NCBI RefSeq assembly: GCF_047237965.1
Contig: NZ_JBDFLX010000001.1
Location: forward strand, 2,294,001 to 2,358,000
DNA length: 64,000 nucleotides
Direction of reading: 5' to 3'
Source of the DNA: Noviherbaspirillum_A sp047237965
Lineage (GTDB): Bacteria > Pseudomonadota > Gammaproteobacteria > Burkholderiales > Burkholderiaceae_D
The notes under the pieces were generated by a model. It did no database searches. It was not told the origin of the DNA and worked only from the letters and a program-made list of their open reading frames with translations. The number at the start of each line of letters is the position of its first letter. Within the stretch, counting starts at the first letter, position 1. This document shows positions 1 to 8,685 of this stretch, piece by piece. A program made the translations under genes and the position numbers.

Positions 1-1612
1 TGGCTAGGGTAATCACAAAGCGGCCGCTGGCCTGGGCCGGCGCCTGGTTCCAGGCATCGCTGCGGTATTCATAGTCGAGCATGGCGCCATTGTTCATGCA
101 GAGTTCGCGCGCCACGTACAGGCCAAGGCCAGTGCCCTTGCTCGACGTGGTGTAGAAAGGCTCGAACAGGTGCGCCCGCACCTGCGGCGTGATGGCGGCG
201 CCGTCGTCCTGCACATGCAATTCGCGCCGCTGCGCCGAGCCGGTCACCATGAACAGCCGGATCGACGCATCCTGGCCGCTGGCGTAGCGAAGCGCATTGG
301 ACAGCAGGTTGACAATCACTTCACGCAGGTGCAGCGGGTCGAACAGCACCCTGCAGTCATCCAGCATGCCGACATGGATCAGGCCGGGCCGCAGCGCCTG
401 CGCGTCACGGAATTCCTCCACCATCTGTGGCACCAGCGCCGCCAGCCGCACCGGCTCGTTGCCTGGCTGCGCCTTGCGCGAGAGCCGCAGAATGTCTTCG
501 ATCATCCGGTTCAGGCGGCCGACATTGTCATTGATGATATTGACCAGGCGCAGCTGCACCGGGTCGACGGCGTCCTCGGCGATCAGGGAATTGGCATGGG
601 AAATCGCCGACAGCGGGTTGCGCACCTCATGGGCAATGCTGGCGGTCAGGCGCCCCATCGACGCCAGCTTCAGTTCCTGCGCCCGGTTTTCTATCTCGCC
701 CACGTCCTGCAGGAACACCACGATGCGCTCGTTGCCGGTGGCGCCGGTGCTGGCAAAGCGCAGCCGCAGATGCGTCATCCGCTCTTCCGCCGGCTTCAGC
801 ATCACGAATGCCAGCGCAGCGGCGCTGTTGCCGGCCCAGGCAAGGTAGGCGTCGGCCACGGGCGCCAGCCAGGCGACGTCGACCAGCCGGCCCTGCGCGG
901 CGGCGCCGGACAGGCCCAGCATGCGCTCGGCGGCCGGATTGACGATGGAGATGGTGGTATCCGCGCCCATCACCAGCACGCCATCGCCCATATCGGCAAT
1001 GACCAGCTGGTTGATCGCCTGCTGCGTCTGCAAGCCCTCGTGGTGCTGCGTCGCCAGCTGCTCCTGCCGTATCAGCCTTCCCGCCAGCCGGTTCAGCACG
1101 TAGACGGCGGAAAAGAATGCGGCGCCATACAGCCCGGCCTGGGAAATGGTCGACTCGGCCGTGAAATTGAGCAGCTGATAGGCGCTTTCCAGCAGCATCG
1201 CCAGCGCTGCCAGCGCCGTGAAGAACAGCGCCAGCACCATCGGCGCCAGCACCGCGCTGCCGGCCAGCGGAAACAGATAGAGGATGGCAAGGCCGCTCCG
1301 GGCGCCACCGGCGGCCGCGTACAGCGTGCTGATGAAAACGATATCGGCCAGCACGCCCGCGGTCAGCTGCAGCAGCAAGCGCTGACGGCGCCAGACCGTG
1401 ACAACGCCCAGACCCACGGCAAGCGCGAGATAGACGCCGCAGATCTGCCGGTAGAGAAAGCCTTCCACCATCCAGAAACCTTGCCGGGCGTTGATGCTGA
1501 GATAGGCCAGCAGCACTACCGCGATGGCGATGCGGGTGACATTGAAGGTTTGCAGCGTGCGCCAGAGGGTTTCCCGATTGCCTGGCCGCAGGCTGCCGGC
1601 AACAGCGCTCAT
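1..1612 (-). CDS. pilS: PilS sensor histidine kinase (3' end beyond window)
   Basis: This is a membrane sensor kinase, probably PilS of the PilS/PilR two-component system controlling type IV pilin transcription. It has hydrophobic segments over roughly the first 190 residues, a PAS-like region (GDGVLVMGADTT), a HisKA box (SIAHEVRNPL), and HATPase motifs including NLLSNALRY and KGTGLGLYVA. The reading frame is open to base 1, so about 537 codons are visible and the last few residues and stop lie outside. The ATG at 1612 starts 4 bp after the stop of the upstream small gene, which suggests one transcript with the PP0621-like and CcsA-like genes. This order next to ffh is typical of Burkholderiales and favours PilS over other kinases. 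Confidence 0.85.
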   Translation of the reverse strand, partial: MSAVAGSLRPGNRETLWRTLQTFNVTRIAIAVVLLAYLSINARQGFWMVEGFLYRQICGVYLALAVGLGVVTVWRRQRLLLQLTAGVLADIVFISTLYAAAGGARSGLAILYLFPLAGSAVLAPMVLALFFTALAALAMLLESAYQLLNFTAESTISQAGLYGAAFFSAVYVLNRLAGRLIRQEQLATQHHEGLQTQQAINQLVIADMGDGVLVMGADTTISIVNPAAERMLGLSGAAAQGRLVDVAWLAPVADAYLAWAGNSAAALAFVMLKPAEERMTHLRLRFASTGATGNERIVVFLQDVGEIENRAQELKLASMGRLTASIAHEVRNPLSAISHANSLIAEDAVDPVQLRLVNIINDNVGRLNRMIEDILRLSRKAQPGNEPVRLAALVPQMVEEFRDAQALRPGLIHVGMLDDCRVLFDPLHLREVIVNLLSNALRYASGQDASIRLFMVTGSAQRRELHVQDDGAAITPQVRAHLFEPFYTTSSKGTGLGLYVARELCMNNGAMLDYEYRSDAWNQAPAQASGRFVITLA

Positions 1613-1615
1613 CCT

Positions 1616-1846
1616 TCAGCGCGACGCATGATGACGCCGGTGCTCTTCGCAGCAGAACACCTCGCCGGTTGCCGCCGGCAGCGCTTCCGAAGAAGGAAAA
1701 TGCATGCCGCACTCAGCGCATTGCAGCATCGCCTCGGGTGCGTCGACGGCGGCCGGCGGCCTGCGCTGCGGCACCGGCTTCGCCTTCGGCCTGAGCAGCC
1801 AGAACATCACAAGCGCAAGGATCACGCCCCAGATCAGGAATTTCAT
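1616..1846 (-). CDS. PP0621-like small membrane-anchored Cys-rich protein
   Basis: This is a 76-residue protein. An N-terminal hydrophobic helix (residues 3-19, FLIWGVILALVMFWLL) is followed by a proline-rich linker and a small cysteine cluster (CAECG, then CCEEH near the C-terminus) that could bind a metal such as zinc. The ATG at 1846 is chosen because it overlaps the TGA of the upstream CcsA-like gene by 4 bases, indicating translational coupling. Proteins of this size and pattern (PP0621 family) regularly sit between pilS and a CcsA-like gene in Burkholderiales. Its function is unknown. Confidence 0.8.
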   Translation of the reverse strand: MKFLIWGVILALVMFWLLRPKAKPVPQRRPPAAVDAPEAMLQCAECGMHFPSSEALPAATGEVFCCEEHRRHHASR

Positions 1847-2649
1847 GCCAGTCCCCGGTGCAGCACCACTTCCAGTACGAAGCGGCTGCCGACATAGGCC
1901 AGCAGCAGCGTGGCGAAGCCGGACAGGGTAAAGCTGAGCGCGGTCTTGCCACGCCATCCGCGCCAGTGGCGCCCGGCGAGAAGCAGCCCGAACAGCAGCC
2001 AGGAAAGCAGGGTGAAGATAGTTTTATGATCCCAGCGCATCGCCTGGCCGAACAATTCCTCGGAAAAGACGATGCCCGACAGCACGGTCAGGGTCAGCAA
2101 TGCAAAGCCGAAGCCTATCATCCGGAACAGCAGCCGCTCCATGGTCAGTAGCGCCGGCAGGCGTTCCACCATGGCGGCGAACCAGCCGAGCCGGCCGCCG
2201 GGACGGGTATGCAGGCTGGCTTCCTGCACCGCCATCAGCACCGCATGAAATGCCGCCAGGGTCAGCGAGCTGTAGGCCATGATGGCGATGGCGATATGCC
2301 AGCCATACAGCACGGGCTTGTCCTGCAGGGGCACCAGGCTGCCCGGAAACAGCGCCGGCAGCACCACGGCCACCGCCGCGCTCGGCAATACCAGCACGCG
2401 CAGGCTGTCGAGCGAAAAGTTGCGGTTTTCCAGCCAGTAGGCTGCGACCGAGATCCACAATGTGGCCGACAGTATTACCGCAAAACCCAGCCGCAGCGAG
2501 CCCGGCACCACCATATCGGTCCACAGCGCGCCGCCATGGACCAGCCAGGCCACGAGCGTACCGGCGGCGATTGCCGTGCGCTGCTGCGCCGGCAACACGG
2601 CGCAAACCAGATAGATCAGGGCAGCCAGGAAGAAAAGGGAATTTTGCAT
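1843..2649 (-). CDS. CcsA/HemX-like cytochrome c assembly family membrane protein
   Basis: This is a 268-residue integral membrane protein with about eight hydrophobic helices. It resembles the CcsA/CcmC/HemX cytochrome c assembly family, including conserved histidines in GWHIAIAIMAYSS and RWDHKTIFTLLSW, which in the family lie near haem ligands. It lacks the long WWD region of true CcmF. In related genomes an equivalent gene precedes ffh divergently, as here, so the assignment is by family and context. It overlaps the next gene by 4 bp and heads a three-gene run ending in pilS. A real role in haem handling is not shown by the sequence. Confidence 0.8.
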   Translation of the reverse strand: MQNSLFFLAALIYLVCAVLPAQQRTAIAAGTLVAWLVHGGALWTDMVVPGSLRLGFAVILSATLWISVAAYWLENRNFSLDSLRVLVLPSAAVAVVLPALFPGSLVPLQDKPVLYGWHIAIAIMAYSSLTLAAFHAVLMAVQEASLHTRPGGRLGWFAAMVERLPALLTMERLLFRMIGFGFALLTLTVLSGIVFSEELFGQAMRWDHKTIFTLLSWLLFGLLLAGRHWRGWRGKTALSFTLSGFATLLLAYVGSRFVLEVVLHRGLA

Positions 2650-2788
2650 CGCGCAAGTTTACACCATGTCCCGTGGCGGCTGCCTGCCGCTTTAGTGCCG
2701 TGCTGCCTGATTTCCCAGCCGCCGCATCGGGTAAAATGCGACTCTCTTTAGATGTTCGCCCTCCTCTTTCCTATACAGAATCGTTCCC

Positions 2789-4156
2789 ATGCTTGACAAC
2801 CTGACTCAACGTCTTGCCAAAGTGGTCAAGACCATGCGCGGCGAAGCCCGCCTGACCGAAGCCAATACCGCCGATATGCTGCGCGAAGTGCGGCTGGCGC
2901 TGCTGGAAGCCGACGTCGCGCTGCCGGCGGTGCGTGAATTCATCGCCCGCGTGAAGGAAAAAGCGCTGGGCGAGGAAGTGATCGGCTCGCTCACGCCCGG
3001 CCAGGCCCTGGTGGGCGTGGTCCAGGACCAGCTTGCCAAGCTGATGGGCGCCGATCTCGGCCCCGAAGCCAGCCAGCTCAATTTCGCTACCCAGCCGCCG
3101 GCCATCATCCTGATGGCGGGCCTGCAGGGCGCCGGCAAGACCACCACCGTCGGCAAGCTGGCCAAATACCTGCGCGAGCAGAAGAAGAAAAAGGTCCTGA
3201 CTGTTTCCACCGACGTCTATCGTCCGGCCGCCATCGGGCAGCTGCAAACCGTCACGGCCCAGGTCGGCGCCGACTTCTTTCCTTCGCAGCCGACCGACAA
3301 GCCGGTCGACATCGCCCGCGCCGCGCTCGACCATGCAAGACGCCATTTCCATGACGTGCTGATCATCGATACCGCTGGCCGCCTCGGCATCGATGAAGCG
3401 ATGATGCAGGAAATCAGCGGGCTGCACGCGGCCGTCAAGCCGATCGAAACCCTGTTCGTGGTCGACGCCATGCTGGGCCAGGACGCGATCAATACCGCGC
3501 GCGCCTTCAACGAAGCGTTGCCGCTGACCGGCATCGTGCTGACCAAGCTCGACGGCGATGCCCGCGGCGGCGCGGCGCTGTCGGTGCGGCACATCACCGG
3601 CAAGCCGATCAAGTTTGCCGGCGTGGCCGAGAAGCTCGATGGCCTGGAAGCGTTCGACGCGCAGCGCATGGCCAACCGGATTCTTGGCATGGGCGACATC
3701 CTGGCGCTGGTGGAGGAGGCGCGCAAGGGCGTCGACGTCGCCGCCGCGCAGGGGCTGGCGGAAAAGATCAAGGGTGGCGGCAAGTTCGACCTCAACGACT
3801 TCAAGGCGCAGCTGGGCCAGATGAAGAAAATGGGCGGCCTGTCCAACCTGATGGACAAGCTGCCGGCCCAGTTCCAGCAGGCCGCCAGCGGCGCCAACAT
3901 GGACCAGGCCGAAAAGCAGGTGCGGCGCATGGAAGGCATCATCAATTCGATGACGGCGCAGGAGCGCAGCAAGCCCGAACTCATCAAGGCGTCGCGCAAG
4001 CGCCGCATCGCCGCCGGCGCCGGCGTGCCGGTGCAGGAAGTCAACCGCATGCTGGCGCAGTTCGACCAGATGCAATCGATGATGAAGAAGCTCAAGGGCG
4101 GCGGCATGATGAAGATGATGCGCAGCATGAAAGGCATGATGCCCGGCATGCGCTGA
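2789..4156 (+). CDS. ffh: Signal recognition particle GTPase Ffh
   Basis: This is the protein subunit of the signal recognition particle. It binds signal sequences of nascent membrane proteins together with 4.5S RNA and docks on FtsY. The 455 residues show the N domain, then the G domain (G1 GLQGAGKTTT, DTAGR, TKLDGDARGG), then a methionine-rich M domain near the C-terminus (MMKKLKGGGMMKMM, ending MPGMR). Length and motifs are normal. It is transcribed away from the CcsA-like gene with a 139-bp divergent intergenic region. Confidence 0.98.
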   Translation: MLDNLTQRLAKVVKTMRGEARLTEANTADMLREVRLALLEADVALPAVREFIARVKEKALGEEVIGSLTPGQALVGVVQDQLAKLMGADLGPEASQLNFATQPPAIILMAGLQGAGKTTTVGKLAKYLREQKKKKVLTVSTDVYRPAAIGQLQTVTAQVGADFFPSQPTDKPVDIARAALDHARRHFHDVLIIDTAGRLGIDEAMMQEISGLHAAVKPIETLFVVDAMLGQDAINTARAFNEALPLTGIVLTKLDGDARGGAALSVRHITGKPIKFAGVAEKLDGLEAFDAQRMANRILGMGDILALVEEARKGVDVAAAQGLAEKIKGGGKFDLNDFKAQLGQMKKMGGLSNLMDKLPAQFQQAASGANMDQAEKQVRRMEGIINSMTAQERSKPELIKASRKRRIAAGAGVPVQEVNRMLAQFDQMQSMMKKLKGGGMMKMMRSMKGMMPGMR

Positions 4157-4170
4157 AAGGCCGCGCGGAA

Positions 4171-4188
4171 GCCGGTCGCAAGACCGGC
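4171..4188 (+). other. Hairpin after ffh
   Basis: A perfect 7-bp stem (GCCGGTC/GACCGGC) with a GCAA tetraloop begins 15 bases after the ffh stop. There is no T-tract directly after it, so it may protect or process the 3' end rather than terminate transcription. Confidence 0.45.
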
Positions 4189-4360
4189 CAAACAGCCGTT
4201 CGCAAGCCCCGTTTTCCCTATGAAGAACCGGCTGTGGCCGCAATGCGATCCTGCGGCCACATAGTTGTAAAAAACACTTGCGTACCTTTCAAAAGCCACC
4301 CACTATTAGCGATGCGTGACATGGCGCAATTTTTTAACGCTATAGTGAGGAGGTTTGAAG

Positions 4361-4795
4361 ATGGCAACAGCCAAAAAATCAGCAGCCACTAAACCGGCCG
4401 CCAAGAAGTCAGCTGCAAAAACCGCAGCTTCCAGCAAGAGCCCGGCAGCAAAAGCAGCACCCGCAAAAAAATCTTCCAGCGCTCCGGTAGCGAAAAAAGC
4501 CGCTGGCAAGACCGCCGCCAAGGCAGCCAAAACCGCCAGCCCGCGCACCCCCAATGCAGCATTCATGAAACCACTGACGCCGTCCGACACGCTGGCCGCC
4601 GTTGTTGGCAATGCGCCGTTGCCGCGCACCGAAGTCACCAAGAAGGTCTGGGACTACATCAAGAAGAACAAGCTGCAGGATGAAGCCAACAAGCGCAACA
4701 TCAACGCAGATGACAAATTGAAGGCAGTCTTCGGCGGCAAGAAGCAAGTATCGATGTTCGAGATGACGAAACTCATTTCCGGCCACCTGAAATAA
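4361..4795 (+). CDS. SWIB/MDM2-domain protein with Lys/Ala-rich histone-like tail
   Basis: This is a 144-residue basic protein. Residues 1-65 are almost entirely Lys, Ala, Ser and Pro repeats (AAKKSAAK types) like a histone H1 tail. Residues about 70-144 form a SWIB/MDM2 domain (ALGVR-free bacterial type, with EVTKKVWDYIKKNKLQD and INADDKLKAVFGGK). Such proteins are thought to be DNA-associated chromatin-like factors and occur in chlamydiae and Burkholderiales. The ATG at 4361 is chosen over an in-frame TTG at 4355 because AGGAGG at 4348-4353 lies 7 bases upstream. A strong terminator follows. Confidence 0.9.
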   Translation: MATAKKSAATKPAAKKSAAKTAASSKSPAAKAAPAKKSSSAPVAKKAAGKTAAKAAKTASPRTPNAAFMKPLTPSDTLAAVVGNAPLPRTEVTKKVWDYIKKNKLQDEANKRNINADDKLKAVFGGKKQVSMFEMTKLISGHLK

Positions 4796-4812
4796 TCTTT
4801 CAGGAGCTAAAC

Positions 4813-4840
4813 AAAAACGCCCGCTATCGCGGGCGTTTTT
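4813..4840. terminator. Bidirectional intrinsic terminator
   Basis: A 7-bp GC stem (CGCCCGC/GCGGGCG) with loop TATC is flanked by A5 on the left and T5 on the right. It therefore works for the SWIB gene on the plus strand and for the convergent transglycosylase gene on the minus strand. Confidence 0.93.
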
Positions 4841-4874
4841 GTTGATGCATCACCGACTGCCCACCGAAATCGCT

Positions 4875-5519
4875 CTAGCGCTTCGGTTCTTGCAGCTCCC
4901 ACAGCTTCCAGGCGCTTTGCACGGCATTCGGGTACTCCGGCCTGCCCCGGCTACCGTTGTAGCGGCCCAGCGCCAGGAACAGATCGCCGCGTTCCATGTC
5001 GATGTACAGCCGCAGTATCGAGCAGCCGTAACGCAGATTGGTCTGCATGTGAAACAGCTTGGCGGGATCGCCGTCGCCAATGACCCGGGTCCAGAAGGGC
5101 ATCACCTGCATGTAGCCGCGCGCACCGGCATGAGATACCGCATATTTGCGGAATGCCGACTCCACCTGCACCAGGCCCAGCACCAGGTCTGGCGCCAGCC
5201 CGGCGCGAGTGGCTTCATACCACAGGGTTTCGAGGAACTCGATGCGGACCTGGCGGTCCGGCAGCCTCCGCTTGAGCCGGTCGGACATCTCGGCCAGCCA
5301 GTTCAGGTACCTGATGCGCTGACCGATATCCTCGATGCGCACCTTGGGCGGCGCTGAATCGGTGATGGCGCGCGACAGCGCCACACGGACTGAATCCGCA
5401 AGCGCTTCTTCCTTCTGATTGCCGGCATGACTGTCGGACGCAAGGCCGAGGCCGGCGCTGAAACCCGACGTCAGAAGCAGCCGCAACAGCAGTCTTCGGC
5501 TCTGCGCCGCCCGGTTCAC
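4875..5519 (-). CDS. Lytic transglycosylase SLT-domain protein
   Basis: This is a 214-residue exported muramidase-like protein that would cleave the glycan strands of peptidoglycan. An N-terminal signal sequence (arginines, then LLLRLLLTSGFSAGLGLAS) precedes a spacer and an SLT domain. The catalytic glutamate is in LVQVESAFRKYAVS, followed by ARGYMQVMPFW and the conserved GRYNGS. The start overlaps the stop of proS by 4 bp, so the two are translationally coupled. This proS-adjacent transglycosylase arrangement is usual in Oxalobacteraceae. Confidence 0.92.
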   Translation of the reverse strand: MNRAAQSRRLLLRLLLTSGFSAGLGLASDSHAGNQKEEALADSVRVALSRAITDSAPPKVRIEDIGQRIRYLNWLAEMSDRLKRRLPDRQVRIEFLETLWYEATRAGLAPDLVLGLVQVESAFRKYAVSHAGARGYMQVMPFWTRVIGDGDPAKLFHMQTNLRYGCSILRLYIDMERGDLFLALGRYNGSRGRPEYPNAVQSAWKLWELQEPKR

Positions 5520-7246
5520 GCCCGCAGCTTGTCCTGGATGAAGGCGGTCATGTCGGCCAGCGCAACCGGCGTGGCGGCGCTATCGCGCCGTCCCTGGTAT
5601 TCCAGGCTGCCTTCCTTGAGTCCGCGCTCGCCGATCACCACCCGGTGCGGCACGCCGATCAGTTCCCAGTCGGCGAACATCACGCCCGGACGTTCGCCGC
5701 GGTCATCGACGATCACGTCCACGCCGGCAGCCTGCAGTGCCGCATACAGCCGGTCGGTCTCGGCCTTGACCGTCTCGCTGCGGTCGTAGCCCATCGGGCA
5801 CAGTACGACTTCGAACGGCGCGATCGACACCGGCCAGATGATGCCCTTGTCGTCGAAGTTCTGCTCGATGGCGGCGCCCAGGATGCGGGTGATGCCGATG
5901 CCGTAGCAACCCATCTGCATCAGCGCCGGCTTGCCATTGACGTCGAGGAAGGTCGCCTTCATGTCTTCCGAATAGCGGGTGCCGAGCTGGAACACGTGGC
6001 CGACCTCGATGCCGCGCTGTATCGCCAGCACGCCCTTGCCGTCCGGCGATGCGTCGCCTTCCACCACATTGCGCAGGTCGCAGACAACGGGCTCGGCAAT
6101 ATCGCGGCCCCAGTTGGCGCCGGTGTAGTGAAAACCTTCCTCGTTGGCGCCACAGACGAAGTCGCTCATGTTGGCGACCGTGCGGTCAGCCACGATCCTG
6201 ACCGGCTTGACGGTGCCGATCGGACCAAGGTAGCCAGGCTTGGTGCCAAACCACTCGATGATTTCCGATTCGGAGGCAAAGCGGTAAGCGCCCAGCCCCG
6301 GCACCTTGGATGCCTTCACTTCGTTCAGTTCATGGTCGCCGCGCAGCAGCAGCAGCCACACTTCCTTTTCGCCGTCCTCTTCCGCGGCATCCCGCGCCAG
6401 CACGATCGATTTCACGGTCTGCGCCAGAGGCAGGCCAAGCAGCTCGGCCACGTCCTCGCAGCGGGCCTTGCCCGGCGTCGCAGTCTTGGCCAGGTCCTGG
6501 GAAGGCGCCTTGCGCTGATCCAGCAGCGCCGGCGCTTCCGCCGCCTCCATGTTGGCGGCGTAGTCCGAACTCGGGCAATAGACCAGCGCATCTTCTCCGG
6601 TATCGGCAATCACATGGAACTCATGCGAGCCGGAGCCGCCGATTGCGCCATTGTCGGCAGCCACCGCACGGAACTGCAGCCCGAAACGGTTGAAGATGCT
6701 GACATACGCGTCATACATCTGCTGATAGGAGCGCTGCATGCCTTCGACGTCGCGATCGAAGGAATAGGCATCCTTCATCGTGAACTCACGTCCCCGCATC
6801 AGGCCGAAGCGCGGGCGACGCTCGTCGCGGAACTTGGTCTGGATATGATAGAAATTGACAGGAAGCTGGCGATAGGAGCGAATCTCGGTGCGCGCCACGT
6901 CGGTGATGACTTCTTCCGAGGTCGGTTGGATCGCATAGTCGCGGCCATGGCGGTCTTTCACCCGCATCAGCTCCGGGCCCATCTTGTCCCAGCGGCCGGT
7001 TTCCTGCCAGAGCTCAGCAGGCTGCACCACCGGCATCAGCAGTTCCACCGCGCCCGCACGGTTCATTTCCTCGCGGACAATCGCTTCCACCTTCCGTATC
7101 ACCCGCAGGCCCATGGGCATGTAGGTATAGATGCCTGACCCCAGGCGCTTGATCATACCGGCGCGCATCATTAGCTTGTGACTGACGATCTCGGCGTCCG
7201 ATGGGGCTTCCTTGAGGGTTGATACAAAAAAACGTGAGGCGCGCAT
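5516..7246 (-). CDS. proS: Prolyl-tRNA synthetase
   Basis: This class II aminoacyl-tRNA synthetase charges tRNA-Pro. The 576 residues fit the long bacterial type with the editing (INS) domain inserted between motifs 2 and 3. Motif 1 and 2 regions (EEMNRAGAVELLMP, RDERRPRFGLMRGREF) and the motif 3 region (MGCYGIGITRILGAAIEQ) are visible, with a C-terminal anticodon-binding domain. It starts with ATG at 7246. It is divergent from rppH and coupled to the downstream transglycosylase gene. Confidence 0.98.
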   Translation of the reverse strand: MRASRFFVSTLKEAPSDAEIVSHKLMMRAGMIKRLGSGIYTYMPMGLRVIRKVEAIVREEMNRAGAVELLMPVVQPAELWQETGRWDKMGPELMRVKDRHGRDYAIQPTSEEVITDVARTEIRSYRQLPVNFYHIQTKFRDERRPRFGLMRGREFTMKDAYSFDRDVEGMQRSYQQMYDAYVSIFNRFGLQFRAVAADNGAIGGSGSHEFHVIADTGEDALVYCPSSDYAANMEAAEAPALLDQRKAPSQDLAKTATPGKARCEDVAELLGLPLAQTVKSIVLARDAAEEDGEKEVWLLLLRGDHELNEVKASKVPGLGAYRFASESEIIEWFGTKPGYLGPIGTVKPVRIVADRTVANMSDFVCGANEEGFHYTGANWGRDIAEPVVCDLRNVVEGDASPDGKGVLAIQRGIEVGHVFQLGTRYSEDMKATFLDVNGKPALMQMGCYGIGITRILGAAIEQNFDDKGIIWPVSIAPFEVVLCPMGYDRSETVKAETDRLYAALQAAGVDVIVDDRGERPGVMFADWELIGVPHRVVIGERGLKEGSLEYQGRRDSAATPVALADMTAFIQDKLRA

Positions 7247-7433
7247 AACGGTGAATTCTTTTTAAAAAGAGAGGGTTATAATCAACTCAATTTTAAAGGA
7301 TTAGCTGGTTGCCTGTGCCTACTCTTTGCCCGATTGCTCATTGCAGTAACACCCTGTCGCAGCAGAAAGCGACAGTCAGGACAATTGACATGCAAATGCT
7401 GCACAGGTAGCCGCAGAAAAACTGAGGTGCAAC
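7247..7433. promoter_or_regulatory. proS-rppH divergent intergenic region
   Basis: This 187-bp region separates two divergent genes. TATAAT at 7277-7282 could be a -10 element for rppH, without a convincing -35. A 7-bp hairpin (CTGTCGC/GCGACAG, 7354-7375) lies in the presumed rppH leader. No experimental-quality promoter can be called. Confidence 0.4.
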
Positions 7434-8054
7434 ATGCTGGACCGTGAAGGCTTTCGCCCGAACGTCGGCATCATTCTTCTCAACACACAGAACGAAGTGT
7501 GGTGGGGAAAGCGAGTGCGCGAACATTCGTGGCAGTTTCCGCAAGGCGGAATCAAATTTGGAGAAACACCAGAGCAGGCAATGTACCGCGAGCTCGAGGA
7601 AGAAGTCGGCCTGAAGGCGTCGCACGTCAAGATCATCGGCCGCACCCGCGACTGGCTGCGCTATGAAGTGCCCGATCATTTCATCAAGCGTGAAATCCGC
7701 GGCCACTATCGTGGGCAGAAGCAGATCTGGTTTCTGCTGCGCATGACCGGGCGCGACTGTGACGTCAACCTGCGCATGACCGATCACCCAGAATTTGACG
7801 CATGGCGGTGGCACAACTATTGGGTGCCGCTCGACGTGGTGATTGAATTCAAGCGCGAGGTCTACCAGCGGGCATTGCAGGAATTGTCACGTTTCCTGCA
7901 TCGCTCTGGTCACGGCGGCCACCGGCATCCGGCACGTTACCTGCGCCAGCCAGCCGACACGGGCATGCAGGCGCGCGAGCAGCACAAGCTGCCCGAACTT
8001 TGCGAAACGCGGGAGAAGGTGACGCTGATCGTCACTGAAACCAACAACAAGTGA
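7434..8054 (+). CDS. rppH: RNA pyrophosphohydrolase RppH
   Basis: This is a Nudix hydrolase that removes pyrophosphate from 5'-triphosphorylated mRNA, triggering RNase E-dependent decay. The Nudix box starts at the GG of FPQGGIKFGETPEQ and continues through MYRELEEEVGL, with all key acidic residues present. The N-terminus (MLDREGFRPNVGIIL) is typical of RppH. It has 206 residues, about 30 longer than the E. coli protein because of a basic C-terminal tail, as in other Burkholderiales. It probably shares a transcript with the CNP1-like gene 7 bp downstream. Confidence 0.96.
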   Translation: MLDREGFRPNVGIILLNTQNEVWWGKRVREHSWQFPQGGIKFGETPEQAMYRELEEEVGLKASHVKIIGRTRDWLRYEVPDHFIKREIRGHYRGQKQIWFLLRMTGRDCDVNLRMTDHPEFDAWRWHNYWVPLDVVIEFKREVYQRALQELSRFLHRSGHGGHRHPARYLRQPADTGMQAREQHKLPELCETREKVTLIVTETNNK

Positions 8055-8061
8055 GTTTTAC

Positions 8062-8610
8062 ATGTTCCTGAACCATCGTGGTCCGGCCATTCTGGCCGCG
8101 GCTGCGCTGGCGGCCTTCTTCTGCATTCCGCCAGCGTTTTCGCAATCCGAGTTTGAAGAGGACTTCGACGACTCGGGAAAGACATGGCAGGAAATTGCCG
8201 TTCAACTCCCGGCGCCGCCAACCCCTGAAAATCTGATTCCCTTCTACGTCAGCGCAACGGCCACGCAAACCTTTGCTATCGATGAGAAATCATTCAGCAT
8301 CGGCAAGGATGGCGTCGTCCGGTTCACGCTGGTGTCGACCAGCGCCAGCGGCGCAAAAAATATCAGCTATGAAGGCATACGCTGCGCGAGCTTTGAAAAG
8401 AAGTCCTACGCCTACGGCCGCGATGACGGCACCTGGTCACGCTCCCGGCGCGACCAGTGGGAACCGATCGTCCGGAATGCGGCAAATCGCCAGCACGGCA
8501 TTCTGGCAGTGGATTTTTTCTGCGAAAGCAAGGCAGTCGCGGGCGATCGTGAAACCCTGCTGAAAAGACTTCGCAACAATCAGCCGATCAATCCGAAGAC
8601 AGGCGGCTGA
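8062..8610 (+). CDS. CNP1-like family exported protein
   Basis: This 182-residue protein has a clear signal peptide (hydrophobic AAALAAFFCIPPAFS, cleavage near residue 27). The mature part resembles the CNP1-like family (FEEDFDDSGKTWQEIAVQLP near the N-terminus, SYEGIRCASFEKKSYAYG in the middle). The family was named from a neisserial cryptic protein and has no established function. It is probably periplasmic. It follows rppH by 7 bp and converges on proB. Confidence 0.85.
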   Translation: MFLNHRGPAILAAAALAAFFCIPPAFSQSEFEEDFDDSGKTWQEIAVQLPAPPTPENLIPFYVSATATQTFAIDEKSFSIGKDGVVRFTLVSTSASGAKNISYEGIRCASFEKKSYAYGRDDGTWSRSRRDQWEPIVRNAANRQHGILAVDFFCESKAVAGDRETLLKRLRNNQPINPKTGG

Positions 8611-8685
8611 CGAGCCTGCGCAAAAGCGACGCGGCGCTGCGGCAGGGAGCAAACCCTCCGCATTGCGATGCGCCGACGCCAGGGG

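Noticed and set aside
627..1712. A 361-codon minus-strand frame near the window start
   Set aside because: It is out of frame with pilS, whose HisKA and HATPase motifs lie in another frame that runs to base 1.
4171..4188. The ffh hairpin as an intrinsic terminator
   Set aside because: The stem is good but no T-tract follows; it is kept only as a hairpin.
2771..4243. A 490-codon minus-strand frame over ffh
   Set aside because: It is antisense to an unmistakable ffh; the His/Leu-rich translation is typical of a shadow frame in high-GC DNA.
5645..7138. A 497-codon plus-strand frame over proS
   Set aside because: It is the reverse-strand shadow of proS, with no domain and no start signal.
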